A DNA stretch of 64,000 bases, from contig NZ_CP014517.1 in the NCBI RefSeq assembly GCF_001577265.1, positions 2,950,501 to 3,014,500 on the forward strand, read 5' to 3'. Of this stretch, positions 1 to 10,912 are shown piece after piece. The stretch comes from Variovorax sp. PAMC 28711. GTDB taxonomy: Bacteria; Pseudomonadota; Gammaproteobacteria; Burkholderiales; Burkholderiaceae_C. The first letter of the stretch is position 1. Every line of letters starts with the position of its first letter. Position numbers and translations under genes: made by a program. The notes beneath the pieces were generated by a model. The model was not told where the DNA came from, searched no databases, and saw only the letters and a list, made by a program, of their open reading frames with translations.

Positions 1-1692
1 CGGCAGCGACGTCGCCGGCTCGCACGTCAGCAGGTTGCCGTCGGCGCGCACCGCGTAGGTCTGCGGATCGATCTCCATCTTCGGCACCATGCCGTTGTGG
101 ACCATGTGTTGCTTGCGCAGGCCGCGGATGTTCTTCACCGCGCTCAAGGTCTTCTGCAGGCGGTAACGTTCACCGATGCCGTTCGCCAGGCCGGCTTGCG
201 AGACGAAGGTCAGCGAGCTTCTCGCGAGCGAGCCGCCGTAGGCGCCGAACATCGGGCGGTAGTGCACTGGTTGCGGGGTCGGGATCGAGGCGCTCGGGTC
301 GCCCATCGCGGCCATCGCGATGGTGCCGCCCTTGAGGATGGTGAAGGGTTTCACCCCGAAGAAGGCCGGCTTCCACACCACCAGGTCCGCCCACTTGCCG
401 ACTTCGATGCTGCCCACTTCGTGCGCGATGCCGTGTGCGATGGCCGGGTTGATCGTGTACTTGGCGATGTAGCGCTTCGCGCGGAAGTTGTCGTTGCGCG
501 CGCTGTCCTCGGGCAAGGTGCCGCGCTGCTGCTTCATCTTGTGCGCGGTTTGCCAGGTGCGGATGATGACCTCGCCGACGCGGCCCATGGCCTGCGAGTC
601 GGAGCTGAACATGCTGATGGCGCCCAGGTCGTGCAGGATGTCTTCGGCCGCGATGGTTTCCTTGCGGATACGCGATTCGGCAAAGGCCAGGTCTTCCGCG
701 ATGCCGGCATCCAGGTGATGGCACACCATGAGCATGTCGACGTGTTCGTCGAGCGTGTTCACGGTGTAGGGCATCGTCGGATTGGTGGACGAGGGCAGGA
801 AGTTGTCTTCGCCCACGACGCGCAGGATGTCCGGCGCATGGCCACCGCCGGCGCCTTCGGTGTGGAACGCGCAAATGGCGCGGCCGCCCACGGCGGCGAT
901 GGTGTTCTCCACGAAGCCCGACTCGTTCAGCGTGTCCGAATGAATCGCCACCTGCGTGTCGGTGGCATCGGCCACGTCGAGGCAGTTGCTGATCGCAGCG
1001 GGCGTGGTGCCCCAGTCTTCGTGCAGCTTGAGGCCGATCACGCCGGCGTCGATCTGCTCGTGCAGCGCGGCCGGCAGGCTGGCGTTGCCCTTGCCGAGAA
1101 AGCCGAGGTTCATCGGAAACGCATCGGCGGCCTGCAACATGCGCTCGATGTGCCAGGGGCCGGGCGTCGCGGTCGTGGCGAACGTGCCGGTGGCCGGGCC
1201 GGTGCCGCCACCCAGCATCGTGGTCACGCCCGACGAGAGCGCCTCCTCGATCTGCTGCGGACAGATGAAATGGATGTGGCTGTCGATGCCGCCGGCCGTC
1301 ACGATGTTGCCTTCGCAGCTGATCACTTCGGTGCCGGGGCCGATCACGATGTCCACGCCCGGTTGCACGTCGGGGTTGCCGGCCTTGCCGATGGCCACGA
1401 TGCGCCCGCCCTTCAAGCCGATGTCGGCCTTGACGATGCCCCAATGATCGATGATCAGCGCGTTGGTCATGACCGTGTCGACGGCGCCCTGGGCGCGCGT
1501 CATTTGCGACTGCGCCATGCCGTCGCGGATCGTCTTGCCGCCGCCGAACTTCACTTCTTCGCCGTACGCGCCGGCGCGCAGCGTGTAGTCGGCTTCGACT
1601 TCGACGATCAGGTCGGTGTCGGCCAGCCGCACACGGTCGCCCACGGTGGGTCCGAAGATTTCCGCATACGCGCGGCGTCCGATCGTTGCCAT
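1..1692 (-). CDS. ureC: Urease subunit alpha (3' end outside the window)
   Basis: Catalytic subunit of the nickel urease, which hydrolyses urea to ammonia and carbamate in the cytoplasm. 564 codons are present and the reading ends at ...EPATSLP. Family members close with a few more residues (usually ending in YFLF), so only about eight are missing. All nickel-centre signatures are visible: the HIH pair in GGIDSHIHF, the carbamylated lysine and histidine in GLKLHEDWG, a histidine in VAIHSD, a histidine in [11 protein letters not shown], the flap Cys-His in MVCHHL, and the aspartate in FSSDSQAMG. The ATG overlaps the ureB stop by one base (TGATG), which indicates translational coupling. It is the last visible gene of the ureA-ureJ-ureB-ureC run. 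The accessory genes ureE, ureF and ureG would be expected beyond the edge. Confidence 0.98.
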   Translation of the reverse strand, partial: MATIGRRAYAEIFGPTVGDRVRLADTDLIVEVEADYTLRAGAYGEEVKFGGGKTIRDGMAQSQMTRAQGAVDTVMTNALIIDHWGIVKADIGLKGGRIVAIGKAGNPDVQPGVDIVIGPGTEVISCEGNIVTAGGIDSHIHFICPQQIEEALSSGVTTMLGGGTGPATGTFATTATPGPWHIERMLQAADAFPMNLGFLGKGNASLPAALHEQIDAGVIGLKLHEDWGTTPAAISNCLDVADATDTQVAIHSDTLNESGFVENTIAAVGGRAICAFHTEGAGGGHAPDILRVVGEDNFLPSSTNPTMPYTVNTLDEHVDMLMVCHHLDAGIAEDLAFAESRIRKETIAAEDILHDLGAISMFSSDSQAMGRVGEVIIRTWQTAHKMKQQRGTLPEDSARNDNFRAKRYIAKYTINPAIAHGIAHEVGSIEVGKWADLVVWKPAFFGVKPFTILKGGTIAMAAMGDPSASIPTPQPVHYRPMFGAYGGSLARSSLTFVSQAGLANGIGERYRLQKTLSAVKNIRGLRKQHMVHNGMVPKMEIDPQTYAVRADGNLLTCEPATSLP

Positions 1693-1997
1693 CAGAGTTT
1701 CCCTTGGACCAGGCCGCGAAAGCCGTAGACGATGCGGTCGCCCGCGTAGTCGACCAGCTCGACCGTGCGTTGCTGGCCGGGCTCGAAGCGCACCGCCGTG
1801 CCCGATGCGATGTTCAGCCGCATGCCATGCGCTGCAGCGCGGTCGAAGCCGAGCGCGCCGTTCGTTTCGGCGAAGTGGTAGTGCGAGCCGACCTGGATCG
1901 GCCGGTCGGCGGTGTTCTGCACGACCATCGTGAGCGTGCGGCGCCCGGGGTTGAGCACATGCTCGCCCTCGTCGGTGAAGAGTTCGCCGGGGATCAT
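1692..1997 (-). CDS. ureB: Urease subunit beta
   Basis: Small structural subunit of the urease apoenzyme, 101 residues, the usual length for a free-standing UreB. The start was placed at the ATG giving MIPGELF, which is the conserved beginning of the family. The open frame extends further upstream, but that part only reads through the end of ureJ. The body carries the typical [19 protein letters not shown] core. It is coupled to ureC by a one-base stop/start overlap and follows ureJ after 16 bases. Confidence 0.97.
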   Translation of the reverse strand: MIPGELFTDEGEHVLNPGRRTLTMVVQNTADRPIQVGSHYHFAETNGALGFDRAAAHGMRLNIASGTAVRFEPGQQRTVELVDYAGDRIVYGFRGLVQGKL

Positions 1998-2013
1998 GGG
2001 CCGGTGCTCCGCG

Positions 2014-2616
2014 TCAGGCGGCTTGCGCCAGCAGCACGGCGCCGAACAGCACGACGGCAGCGCCGGCAACGCGCGGCACCCACACATTCGCGTGGCGCAG
2101 TGCCCAGCCGATGGCGATGCCGGCGGCGTGCAGCAGCACGGTCGCGCCGACCATGCCGGCGAGCGTCAGGGCCGCATCCGGGGTGCCGGCCAGTTCGTGG
2201 CCGTGCGCCAGCCCGTGGAAGATCGCGAAGGCGCCGACCACGATGGCCGCGGCCACGGCCGACATGTGCGTGCGCGTGACGACCAACAGGCCGAGCAACA
2301 GCAGCGAGGCCGCGATCATCGGTTCGACCGCCGGCAGTTGCACGCCGGCCAACCCCATCAGCGCACCCACCAGCAGCATGCCGGCGAAGGCCAGTGGCGC
2401 CCACAGCAGATCGGGCCAGGCGCGGCGCGCGGTGAGCGCGCTCCACAGGCCGACAGCGACCATCGCCGTCAGGTGGTCGGCGCCGGTGACCGGGTGCATG
2501 AAGCCGGCGACGAGGCCGTGGTGCAGGCCGGCATCGGCGCCGGTGTGCGCGCTGGCAGCGAGCGGCAGCACCGACAGGAGCGTGACGAGGGAAAGGGTTT
2601 TGGCAGCGGTTCGCAT
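2014..2616 (-). CDS. ureJ: HupE/UreJ family membrane protein
   Basis: Polytopic inner-membrane protein of about 200 residues. It has a cleavable-looking hydrophobic N-terminus (about residues 5-24, ending ASAH) followed by about six membrane segments. Conserved histidines lie in the HPVTGADHL and HGLAHGHE motifs that define the HupE/UreJ family. Members are thought to move or sense nickel or urea-related solutes, and their placement inside urease operons supports nickel supply for the enzyme; the substrate here is inference. A TTG start overlapping the ureA stop is possible. I chose the ATG at 2616 because an AAGGA sits about eight bases before it. Confidence 0.88.
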   Translation of the reverse strand: MRTAAKTLSLVTLLSVLPLAASAHTGADAGLHHGLVAGFMHPVTGADHLTAMVAVGLWSALTARRAWPDLLWAPLAFAGMLLVGALMGLAGVQLPAVEPMIAASLLLLGLLVVTRTHMSAVAAAIVVGAFAIFHGLAHGHELAGTPDAALTLAGMVGATVLLHAAGIAIGWALRHANVWVPRVAGAAVVLFGAVLLAQAA

Positions 2617-2642
2617 GAAGGCGGTCCTTGTTCTTGTGAGGT

Positions 2643-2945
2643 TCAAACGATCGGCTGGTGCACGGTCACGAGCTTGGTGCCGTCGGGAAAGGTCGCTTCG
2701 ACCTGGATGTCCGGGATCATTTCGGCGATGCCGTCCATCACGTCGGCGCGGGTCAGCACGCTGCGCCCGGCGCTCATCAGCTCGGCGACGCTCTTGCCGT
2801 CGCGCGCACCTTCCATCACGGCGGCTGAAATCAGCGCGATGGCTTCCGGGTAGTTCAGCTTGAGCCCCCGGGCTTGCCGGCGCTCAGCCAGCAGGGCCGC
2901 GGTGAAGATCAGCAGCTTGTCTTTTTCGCGGGGCGTGAGTTCCAT
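2643..2945 (-). CDS. ureA: Urease subunit gamma
   Basis: Smallest structural subunit of urease, exactly 100 residues as in most bacterial UreA. It begins [11 protein letters not shown] and contains the conserved LNYPEAIA and [11 protein letters not shown] stretches. It is the first gene of the visible urease run and is transcribed away from the sensor kinase gene. Its upstream region contains a strong match to a sigma-54 promoter at 3005-3021. There is no ureD in front of it, unlike many proteobacterial urease operons, so the accessory gene must lie elsewhere. Confidence 0.98.
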   Translation of the reverse strand: MELTPREKDKLLIFTAALLAERRQARGLKLNYPEAIALISAAVMEGARDGKSVAELMSAGRSVLTRADVMDGIAEMIPDIQVEATFPDGTKLVTVHQPIV

Positions 2946-3004
2946 GGGGTTCGGATCGGCAGAGGGTGTGCGGAGGTCGGGCCATTATGGGCAACGCAAC
3001 ACCG

Positions 3005-3021
3005 TTGCAACAGTCGTGCCG
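3005..3021 (-). promoter_or_regulatory. Candidate sigma-54 promoter of the urease operon
   Basis: On the minus strand the bases read CGGCACGACTGTTGCAA. This matches the -24/-12 consensus (TGGCACG-N4-TTGCA) except at the first base, and the GG and GC pairs are exactly ten bases apart. Transcription would start near 2996, giving a leader of about 50 bases to the ureA ATG. Nitrogen control of urease through NtrC and sigma-54 is known in other proteobacteria; its operation here is inferred. Confidence 0.6.
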
Positions 3022-3037
3022 TGGCACGGAATCTGCA
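3022..3037 (+). promoter_or_regulatory. Candidate sigma-54 promoter facing the sensor kinase gene
   Basis: On the plus strand TGGCACGGAATCTGCA matches the -24/-12 consensus with one deviation (CTGCA for TTGCA) and keeps the ten-base GG to GC spacing. It abuts the opposite-strand element, so both share the near-palindrome CGTGCCGTGGCACG. A start about 12 bases after the GC pair would fall at the proposed GTG start codon. That would make the kinase message nearly leaderless, which weakens this call compared with the minus-strand site. Confidence 0.42.
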
Positions 3038-3050
3038 CCGAAACGGTGTG
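3034..3050. promoter_or_regulatory. NtrC-like dyad (TGCACC-N5-GGTGTG)
   Basis: TGCACCGAAACGGTGTG differs from the NtrC consensus TGCACC-N5-GGTGCA by two bases in the right arm. It lies just upstream of the minus-strand sigma-54 element (centre about 46 bases before the predicted ureA start). It also overlaps both the plus-strand -12 element and the GTG codon of the kinase gene. Occupancy could therefore activate urease and hinder kinase expression; that is inference. Confidence 0.4.
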
Positions 3051-6000
3051 AACCCCGACGACGCCACAGCCGCCACCGACAACGCGCCCCAGCGCATCGT
3101 CAAGGTCCGGCGCGACTACAACAGCTGGGTCGCGAGCGAAACGCTGGAAGACTACGCGCTGCGCTACACGCCGCAGCGCTTTCGCAAATGGTCGGAGTGG
3201 CGGGTCGCCAACACGGCGTTCGGCGCGGCGTCGTTCCTGATCCTGGAAGCCGTGGGCGCCACGCTGCTGGTGAAGTACGGCTTCGCCAACGCGTTCTGGG
3301 CCATCTTGGTCACCGGCCTGATCATCTTTCTCGCGGGCTTGCCGATCAGCGTGTACGCCGCGCGCTACGGCGTCGACATGGACCTGCTCACGCGCGGAGC
3401 GGGCTTCGGCTACATCGGCTCGACGCTCACCTCACTCATCTACGCATCGTTCACCTTCATCTTCTTCGCGCTGGAGGCGGCCGTGATGGCCTACGCGCTG
3501 GAGCTCGCCCTGGGCATCCCGCCGGCGTGGGGCTACCTCATCTGCGCGCTGGTCGTCATTCCGCTGGTGACACATGGGGTGTCGGCGATCAGCCGGCTGC
3601 AACTGTGGACGCAGCCCATCTGGTTGTTGATGCTGGTCGTGCCTTTCGGCTATGTGCTGGTGCGCGATCCGGGTGCATTTTCCGGCATCACGCACTACAG
3701 CGGTGAAAAAGGCGGCGCTGCAGGCTTCGATCTGCGCCTCTTTGGTGCGGCGCTCACGGTCGGCATCGCGCTCATCACGCAGATGGGCGAGCAGGCCGAC
3801 TACTTGCGCTTCATGCCCGACCGCACCGGGGCCACACGCGGCCGGTGGTGGGTCGGCGTGCTGGCGGGCGGGCCGGGCTGGGTGATTCTGGGTGTCATCA
3901 AGATGCTCGGCGGCGCGCTGCTCGCGTACCTCGCGATCACGCACATGGTGCCGGTCGAGCGCGCGGTCGACCCGAACCAGATGTACCTCGCGGCCTACGA
4001 GTACGTGTTCCCGAACTACGGATGGGCCGTGGCCGCCACCGCGCTGTTCGTGGTGATCTCGCAGCTCAAGATCAACGTGACCAATGCCTACGCGGGTTCG
4101 CTCGCGTGGAGCAACTTCTTCTCGCGCGTCACGCACAGCCATCCGGGCCGCGTGGTGTGGGTGGTGTTCAACGCGCTCATCGCCTTCATGCTGATGGAGA
4201 TGAACGTGTTCGAGGCGCTGGGCGACGTGCTCGGCCTCTACGCCAACATCGCGATCGCCTGGATGATGGCGGTGGTGGCCGACCTGGTCATCAACAAGCC
4301 GTTGGGGCTGTCGCCGCCGGGCATCGAGTTCAAGCGCGCGCATCTGTGGGACATCAACCCGGTCGGCGTCGGTGCGATGGCACTGGCTTCGGGGCTGTCG
4401 ATCACGGCGCACCTCGGCTTCTTCGGGCCGATGGCGCAGTCGTTCTCGGCCGTGATCGCGCTGGGCACCGCGCTCGTCACCTCGCCGCTGATCGCCTGGG
4501 TCACAGGTGGCAAGTACTACCTCGCGCGCGGGCCGTTGTGGAAGGCGTCCGTCCCCGCGGTCGCGCAGGGTGACGGCAAGCGCCAGAAAATTCGCTGGGC
4601 GCGGGTGCAGGCGCCGGTGGGCGCACAGGCGTTCGCCGTGCAGCGCTGCGTGATCTGCGAACGCGAATACGAAGGCCCCGACATGGCGCACTGTCCGGCC
4701 TACCAGGGCGCGATCTGCTCGCTGTGCTGCACGCTCGATGCGCGCTGCGGCGACCTGTGCAAGCCGCAGGCGAGCCTCTCGGCGCAATGGTCGGGCGCGC
4801 TGCGCTGGCTGCTGCCGCGACGCACCTGGCCGTACCTCGACACCGGACTCGGCCATTTCATGCTGCTCACGATGATCATCGTGCCGCTGCTCGCCGCAGT
4901 GTTCGGCGTGTTGTACCAGCAGGAACTGCGCGGCGTGGCCGACGTGATGCGCGCCGGCACCGACACCGCGATCCAGCTCGGCAGCGCCATCGATTCGGAA
5001 GTGCGCACCGCCTTGCGGTCGGGCTTCTTGAAGGCCTACATGGCGCTGTTGCTCATCGCGGGCATCGTCGCCTGGTGGCTCGTGCTTGCGCACCAGAGTC
5101 GCAAGGTGGCGCAGGAAGAATCGAACCGCCAGACCCATTTGCTCGTGCGCGAGATCGAACTGCACCGCGAAACCGACCGCGCCTTGCAGGCGGCCAAGCA
5201 AACCGCAGACGAGGCGCGCGAGATCGCCGAGCAGGCCAAGCTCGCGGCCGAACGCGCGCAGCGCGCCGCCGATCAGGCCAACCAGGCCAAGAGCCGCTAC
5301 ATCAGCGCCATCAGCCACGAGCTGCGCACGCCGCTCAATTCGATCCTCGGCTATGCGCAGCTGATGGGCGAAGACGCGTCGGTGCCGCCGCACCGGCAGC
5401 AGGCGGTGGCGGTCATCAAGCGCGGCGGCGAGCACCTGTTGTCGCTCATCGAAGGCACGCTCGACATCGCGCACATCGAGGCCGGCAAGCTCACGCTGCA
5501 TGCGCGGCCGATGCGCTTCGCCGATTCGCTGCGCGAGCTGGCCGACATGTTCGAGCTGCAGGCCGAAGAGAAGGGCCTGGCTTTTCACTTCGAGCCGGCC
5601 GATGCACTGCCCGAGGTGGTGCGTGCCGATGAGAAGCGGGTGCGCCAGATCCTCATCAACCTGCTCGGCAACGCGATCAAGTTCACCGCGGCCGGCCGCG
5701 TCACCTTGCGGCTGGCCTATGCGCGCGAGTTCGCCACGATCGAGATCGAAGACACCGGCCCTGGCATGGCCGCGGAGGACATCGAGCGCATCTTCGAACC
5801 CTTCGCGCGCGGCAACGTCGCCGGCACGTCGGCGCCCGGCGCCGGCCTCGGCCTCACCATCGCCAAGATGCTGACCGACCTGATGGGTGGCGAGATGAAG
5901 GTGCAGAGCACGCCCGGCGAAGGCTCGGTGTTTCGCGTGCGGCTGTTCCTGCCGCGCGTGCACGAGTCGCCCGCAGTGCCCGGCCGCCGCGTGGTGGCCC

Positions 6001-6658
6001 GCATCGCGGCGCCGGCGCCGCGCGCCCGTCGCGGTTACCAGGGCGCGCGGCGCCAGCTGCTGGTGGTCGACAACGAAGAGGCCGACCGCGAATTGCTCGT
6101 GCAACTGCTCGCGCCACTCGGCTTCGAGCTGCGCACCGCCGCCAGCGGCCACGACGCACTCGACCTGGTCGCCGCGGGGCTGCGTCCCGACGCCGTGTTC
6201 GTCGACCTCGCGATGCCCGGCATCGACGGCTGGGAGACGATCCGCCGCGCGCACAAGCTCGGCTTGAGCCAGACCGCGGTGGCCATCGTTTCGGCCAATG
6301 CCTTCGACAAGCGCCTGGACAACGACGTCGGCATCACGCCGGAAGACTTCTTCGTGAAGCCGGTGCGGCACAGCGAACTGCTCGACTGGCTGGAGCGTCG
6401 CCTCGCGCTGCAGTGGACCGCCACGGCCGCTGCGCCCGCGGCGCCGGCAGCGCAGGCGATGGTTCGGCCTGCGCCTGCCCATCTGGCGGCGCTGGGCGAG
6501 GCGGTCGGTCTGGGTTACTTTCGCGGGATCATGAACCAGCTCGATGCGATCGACGCCGCCCAGCCCGAATGCAGTGCCTGGACCGGCGCGCAACGCCAGC
6601 TCGCGCGCCAGTTTCGGTTCGAGGCGATGAGCCGCCTGATGCTCGCGGAGGACGCGCA

Positions 6659-6662
<4 letters not shown>
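3048..6662 (+). CDS. Hybrid sensor histidine kinase with N-terminal NCS1 transporter domain
   Basis: Protein of about 1204 residues in four blocks. Residues 15-500 form an NCS1-type (cytosine/purine/allantoin permease) membrane domain with the family look of DYNSWVASETLEDYALRY near the start and LKINVTNAYAGSLAWSNFFSR later. Residues 534-571 are cysteine-rich (eight Cys including a CVIC pair), probably binding metal. Two membrane segments and a long Ala/Glu/Gln coil follow. Then come HisKA with phospho-acceptor His757 (SHELRTPLN), an HATPase with N, G1 and G2 boxes (NLLGNAIKF, DTGPGM, GAGLGLTI), and a receiver with Asp1053 (VFVDLAMPG). By analogy with CbrA, the transporter part may sense a solute. 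Divergence from urease suggests purine, allantoin or urea. The start is uncertain: GTG 3048 is preferred and GTG 3021 is possible. It is coupled to the next gene by an ATGA overlap. Confidence 0.9.
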
Positions 6663-7657
<995 letters not shown>

Positions 7658-7697
7658 GACTCCTAGAATTCGCGACCACGCCCCCAGAGGCGCCGCG

Positions 7698-8387
7698 ATG
7701 AACACATTCCCAATGACAAAAGCCCGCGTGCTGCTGGGCGCCACTGCATGCTTGCTGTTTGCCGCCGGCGCGCGCGCGGGCGGGCATCTCGACGTCGACG
7801 ACGCCGGAACGCTCGACACCGGTCAGTGCCAGTACGAAGCCTGGTACGGCCGCGCCGGCCCGGACCCGGTCAACGCCTTCCACATCGGCCCGGCCTGCCG
7901 CGTCGGACAGGTCGAGTTGGGGCTCAGCTTCGATCGCTACACGTTCGACGGCCAGCGCGCCGACACGCTCGGCCCGCAATTCAAGTGGACCTGGTTCGGC
8001 GAGGCACCGGATGCACGGTTCAGCGGCGCGGTCTCGGCCAATGCGACATGGGACCGCACGAACCGTGGCAAGCCCGGTCGCCAGCTGGTGCTCCCGTTCA
8101 CTTGGCGGGCGCTGGACGGCGTGCAGATTCACGCCAACCTCGGCGCCGATTGGTCGCCCGTGACGGGCAACCGCACGCGCCGCGGCGGACTCGGGACGGA
8201 ATGGGCGATCAGCGAGCAGGTGTCGTTGCTGGCCGAGCGCAACCGTGCCGGCGGCCTCTGGACCTCGCGCGCGGGCGCGCGGCTGAGCTTGACGCCGCTG
8301 ATCAGCCTGGACGTCACGACCTCGCGCACCGGCCCCGGACGCGCAAAGGGTTTTTATGTGGGGCTGAATCATGAATTCAGTCGCTGA
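7698..8387 (+). CDS. Exported protein, probable outer-membrane beta-barrel
   Basis: 229 residues with a clear Sec signal peptide (basic start, hydrophobic core to about residue 25, ending AAGARA). The mature part alternates polar and aromatic residues in short strands and ends in HEFSR, consistent with a small outer-membrane barrel or transporter-like porin fold. I recognise no named family. It starts 40 bases after the response regulator on the same strand and could be cotranscribed. A role in the uptake or sensing linked to that system is speculation. Confidence 0.75.
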   Translation: MNTFPMTKARVLLGATACLLFAAGARAGGHLDVDDAGTLDTGQCQYEAWYGRAGPDPVNAFHIGPACRVGQVELGLSFDRYTFDGQRADTLGPQFKWTWFGEAPDARFSGAVSANATWDRTNRGKPGRQLVLPFTWRALDGVQIHANLGADWSPVTGNRTRRGGLGTEWAISEQVSLLAERNRAGGLWTSRAGARLSLTPLISLDVTTSRTGPGRAKGFYVGLNHEFSR

Positions 8388-8462
8388 AACCCCGTTCCAA
8401 AAAATGTGCATTCACCGCAGAATATTCGTCCTGCACTGAACACAACCGGGTCGCCAAACGTC

Positions 8463-9194
8463 ATGGACAACCTCGTCATCGTCAATCATTTCGACTGGGC
8501 AACGCGCTCGACTTCGCCGCTTCCGCAAGAGGCTGCCGAGTTGGCCCAGCGCCTCGGCCCGAAGTGGCGAGTCGAGCGGGCCATGGACCCGGAAAGCGAC
8601 ATGACCAATGTGGCGCAGCGCGCCAACCTCTGGCACTTCGCCTCGCAGGTGATCGCCTACGGCGTGCCGGGCGAATTCGCCGAGTTCGGCTCGTTCGACG
8701 GCAAGTGCGGCGTCATCTTCCAGAAGGTGATCGACGCGACCGATCCGTCGCGGCGCCTGCACCTCTACGATCATTTCCAGTTCGCGTTCAACCTGACCGG
8801 GCGCGACATCCAGACCGAGCTGAAGCGCAATTTCGAGGCCGCAGGCGCGTCGTCGCCGGTGATTCATGTCGGCGATTTTGAAGACACGGTGCCCGACGAG
8901 TTGCCCGAGCAGCTCGCCTTGGTTCACATCGACTGTGGCTTCGGCGGCGACCCGCAGGCCCACGCCGTCGTGGTGGAGCGCCTGCTGGAACACGCCTACC
9001 CGCGCATGTCGAAAGGCGCGGTCTGTCTGTTGATGGATTACCACGAAGCAGGGCGCAGCGAGGGACCGGACCACAACCCCGGCGCCGCCATCGCGGCGCA
9101 CCGTTTCTTCAGCGACAAGCCGGAAAAGGTGTCACTGCTCTGGGCTGGCGAGTACAGCCACGGCTACTTCCGCAAGGGGCAGCAGGCGCGCTAG
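8463..9194 (+). CDS. TylF/macrocin O-methyltransferase-like protein
   Basis: 243 residues. The pattern GEFAEFGSFDGK, followed by LHLYDHFQF and LALVHIDCGFGGD, and then a C-terminal block with LLMDYHEAG, resembles SAM-dependent methyltransferases of the TylF family. In these the glycine-rich loop binds SAM and the acidic residues bind metal. Its substrate is unknown. The start was set at the ATG giving MDNLVIVNHFDW; a GTG 57 bases upstream is the alternative. The stop codon shares a CTAG with the convergent recJ stop, so the two genes overlap tail to tail by four bases. Confidence 0.68.
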   Translation: MDNLVIVNHFDWATRSTSPLPQEAAELAQRLGPKWRVERAMDPESDMTNVAQRANLWHFASQVIAYGVPGEFAEFGSFDGKCGVIFQKVIDATDPSRRLHLYDHFQFAFNLTGRDIQTELKRNFEAAGASSPVIHVGDFEDTVPDELPEQLALVHIDCGFGGDPQAHAVVVERLLEHAYPRMSKGAVCLLMDYHEAGRSEGPDHNPGAAIAAHRFFSDKPEKVSLLWAGEYSHGYFRKGQQAR

Positions 9195-10912
9195 CTTTCG
9201 GCGCCTTCGACCAAAAAACGCACGCGCCGCACGCCCTGCCATTCGTCGGCGTCGAGCCGGAAGGCCAGCATCACGCGGGGCGGCAGCGGGTCGGTGTGGC
9301 CGAACCAGATGCCGTCGATGGGTTGCCCCTGATGCCGCAGCTTCAGCGCGAGGTGCTTTTCGCCGACGAGCCGCTGCGACAGCACCTCGACTTCTTCGCT
9401 GAACGTCGGCGGCGCGAACCCCTGACCCCACACCTCGCGGTGCAGCGTGTCGACCAGGTCCACGCGCAGGTATTCGCGGGCCAGCGGCCCGTCGGTGTCG
9501 ATCTGGCGCACCAGCGACGAGGCGGCCAGCCATTCCTGCGCGACCTGGGCGATCGCCTGCGTGAAAGTCTCGAACTGGCCGCGCGCCACCGTGCAGCCGG
9601 CCGCCATCGCGTGGCCGCCGAAGCGAAGCAACACGCCCGGATGCCGCTTCGCGACGAGGTCGAGCGCATCGCGCAGATGGAAGCCCGGGATCGACCGGCC
9701 GGAGCCCTTGAGTTCGTTTTCCTTGCCCGGCGCCCCGCTGGCCGCGAACACGAAGGTCGGCCGATGGAAGCGGTCCTTGAGGCGGGAAGCGACGATGCCG
9801 ACCACGCCTTCGTGGAACGCCGCGTCGAACACGCTGATCGCGGGGGGCGGCGCCTGGTCGGCGCCGTCGGTCGTGTCGAACAGCGACTCGGCCAGCAGCA
9901 GCGCCTGGTCGCGCATGCCGCCTTCGATGTCGCGCCGTTCCCGGTTGATGCCGTCGAGCGTGCGCGCGAGTTCGTCGGCACGGCCCGCATCGTCGGTCAG
10001 CAGGCACTCGATGCCGAGCGTCATGTCGGCCAGCCGGCCGGCGGCGTTGATGCGCGGGCCGAGCGCGAAGCCGAAGTCGAAGGTGGTGGCGGTGGGCGCG
10101 TTGCGGCCTGCCGCCTTGAACAGCGCGGCGATGCCGGGCTGCATCGCGCCGGCGCGGATGCGGCGCAGCCCCTGCGCGACGAGACGGCGGTTGTTGGCGT
10201 CGAGCTTGACCACGTCGGCCACCGTGCCCAGAGCGACCAACGGGAGAAGCACGTCGAGCTTGGGCTGTGTCGCGGCATCGAACACGCCCCGCGTGCGCAG
10301 CTCTGCGCGCAGCGCGAGCAGCACGTAGAACATGACGCCGACGCCCGCGATGCTCTTGCTCTCGAAAGTGCAGCCGGGCTGGTTCGGGTTCACCAGCACC
10401 TCGGCGGCCGGCAGTTTCGGGCCCGGCAGGTGGTGGTCGGTGACAAGCACCTGCAGCCCGCGCGCGCGCGCTGCCGCCACGCCGTCGACGCTGGCGATGC
10501 CGTTGTCCACGGTGATGAGCATGTCGGCGCCGCTGTCGGCGACGCGCTCGGCGATCGGCGGCGTCAGGCCGTAGCCGTCGATCACGCGGTCGGGCACCAG
10601 GTAGCTCACGTGTCTCGCGCCCAGCAGGCGCAGGCCGCGCACCGCGACCGCGCAGGCAGTGGCGCCGTCGCAGTCGTAGTCGGCGACGATGCACAGGCGC
10701 TTGTCGGCGCGGATCGCGTCGGCCAGCAGCACCGCGGCTTCGTGCGTGCCGAGCAGGCCGGCGGGCGCGAGCAACCTCGCGAGGCCGTCGTCGAGCTCGT
10801 CCTTGCCGAGCACGCCGCGGGCGGCGAACAGGCGCGCCAGCAGCGGATGCACGCCGGCCTGTTCGAGCGTCCACGCCGTGCGCGGCGGGATCGCCCTGGC
10901 GACGATTTTCAT
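9191..10912 (-). CDS. recJ: Single-stranded-DNA-specific exonuclease RecJ
   Basis: 5'-3' exonuclease of the DHH superfamily, acting in RecF recombination and in mismatch and base-excision repair. 573 residues, the usual size. The metal-binding motifs are DYDCDGATA (about residue 75) and VTDHHLPG (about residue 140). The DHHA1 part carries the GGHAMAAG signature near residue 430. The ATG overlaps the stop of the upstream rpfE-like gene by four bases (ATGA), so the pair is translationally coupled. Its own stop overlaps that of the convergent methyltransferase gene within CTAG. Confidence 0.97.
   Translation of the reverse strand: MKIVARAIPPRTAWTLEQAGVHPLLARLFAARGVLGKDELDDGLARLLAPAGLLGTHEAAVLLADAIRADKRLCIVADYDCDGATACAVAVRGLRLLGARHVSYLVPDRVIDGYGLTPPIAERVADSGADMLITVDNGIASVDGVAAARARGLQVLVTDHHLPGPKLPAAEVLVNPNQPGCTFESKSIAGVGVMFYVLLALRAELRTRGVFDAATQPKLDVLLPLVALGTVADVVKLDANNRRLVAQGLRRIRAGAMQPGIAALFKAAGRNAPTATTFDFGFALGPRINAAGRLADMTLGIECLLTDDAGRADELARTLDGINRERRDIEGGMRDQALLLAESLFDTTDGADQAPPPAISVFDAAFHEGVVGIVASRLKDRFHRPTFVFAASGAPGKENELKGSGRSIPGFHLRDALDLVAKRHPGVLLRFGGHAMAAGCTVARGQFETFTQAIAQVAQEWLAASSLVRQIDTDGPLAREYLRVDLVDTLHREVWGQGFAPPTFSEEVEVLSQRLVGEKHLALKLRHQGQPIDGIWFGHTDPLPPRVMLAFRLDADEWQGVRRVRFLVEGAES

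Noticed and set aside
2874-3047. N-terminal extension of the sensor kinase to a TTG at 2874
   Set aside because: The added residues run antisense through ureA and have no family character. They would also cover both promoter elements.
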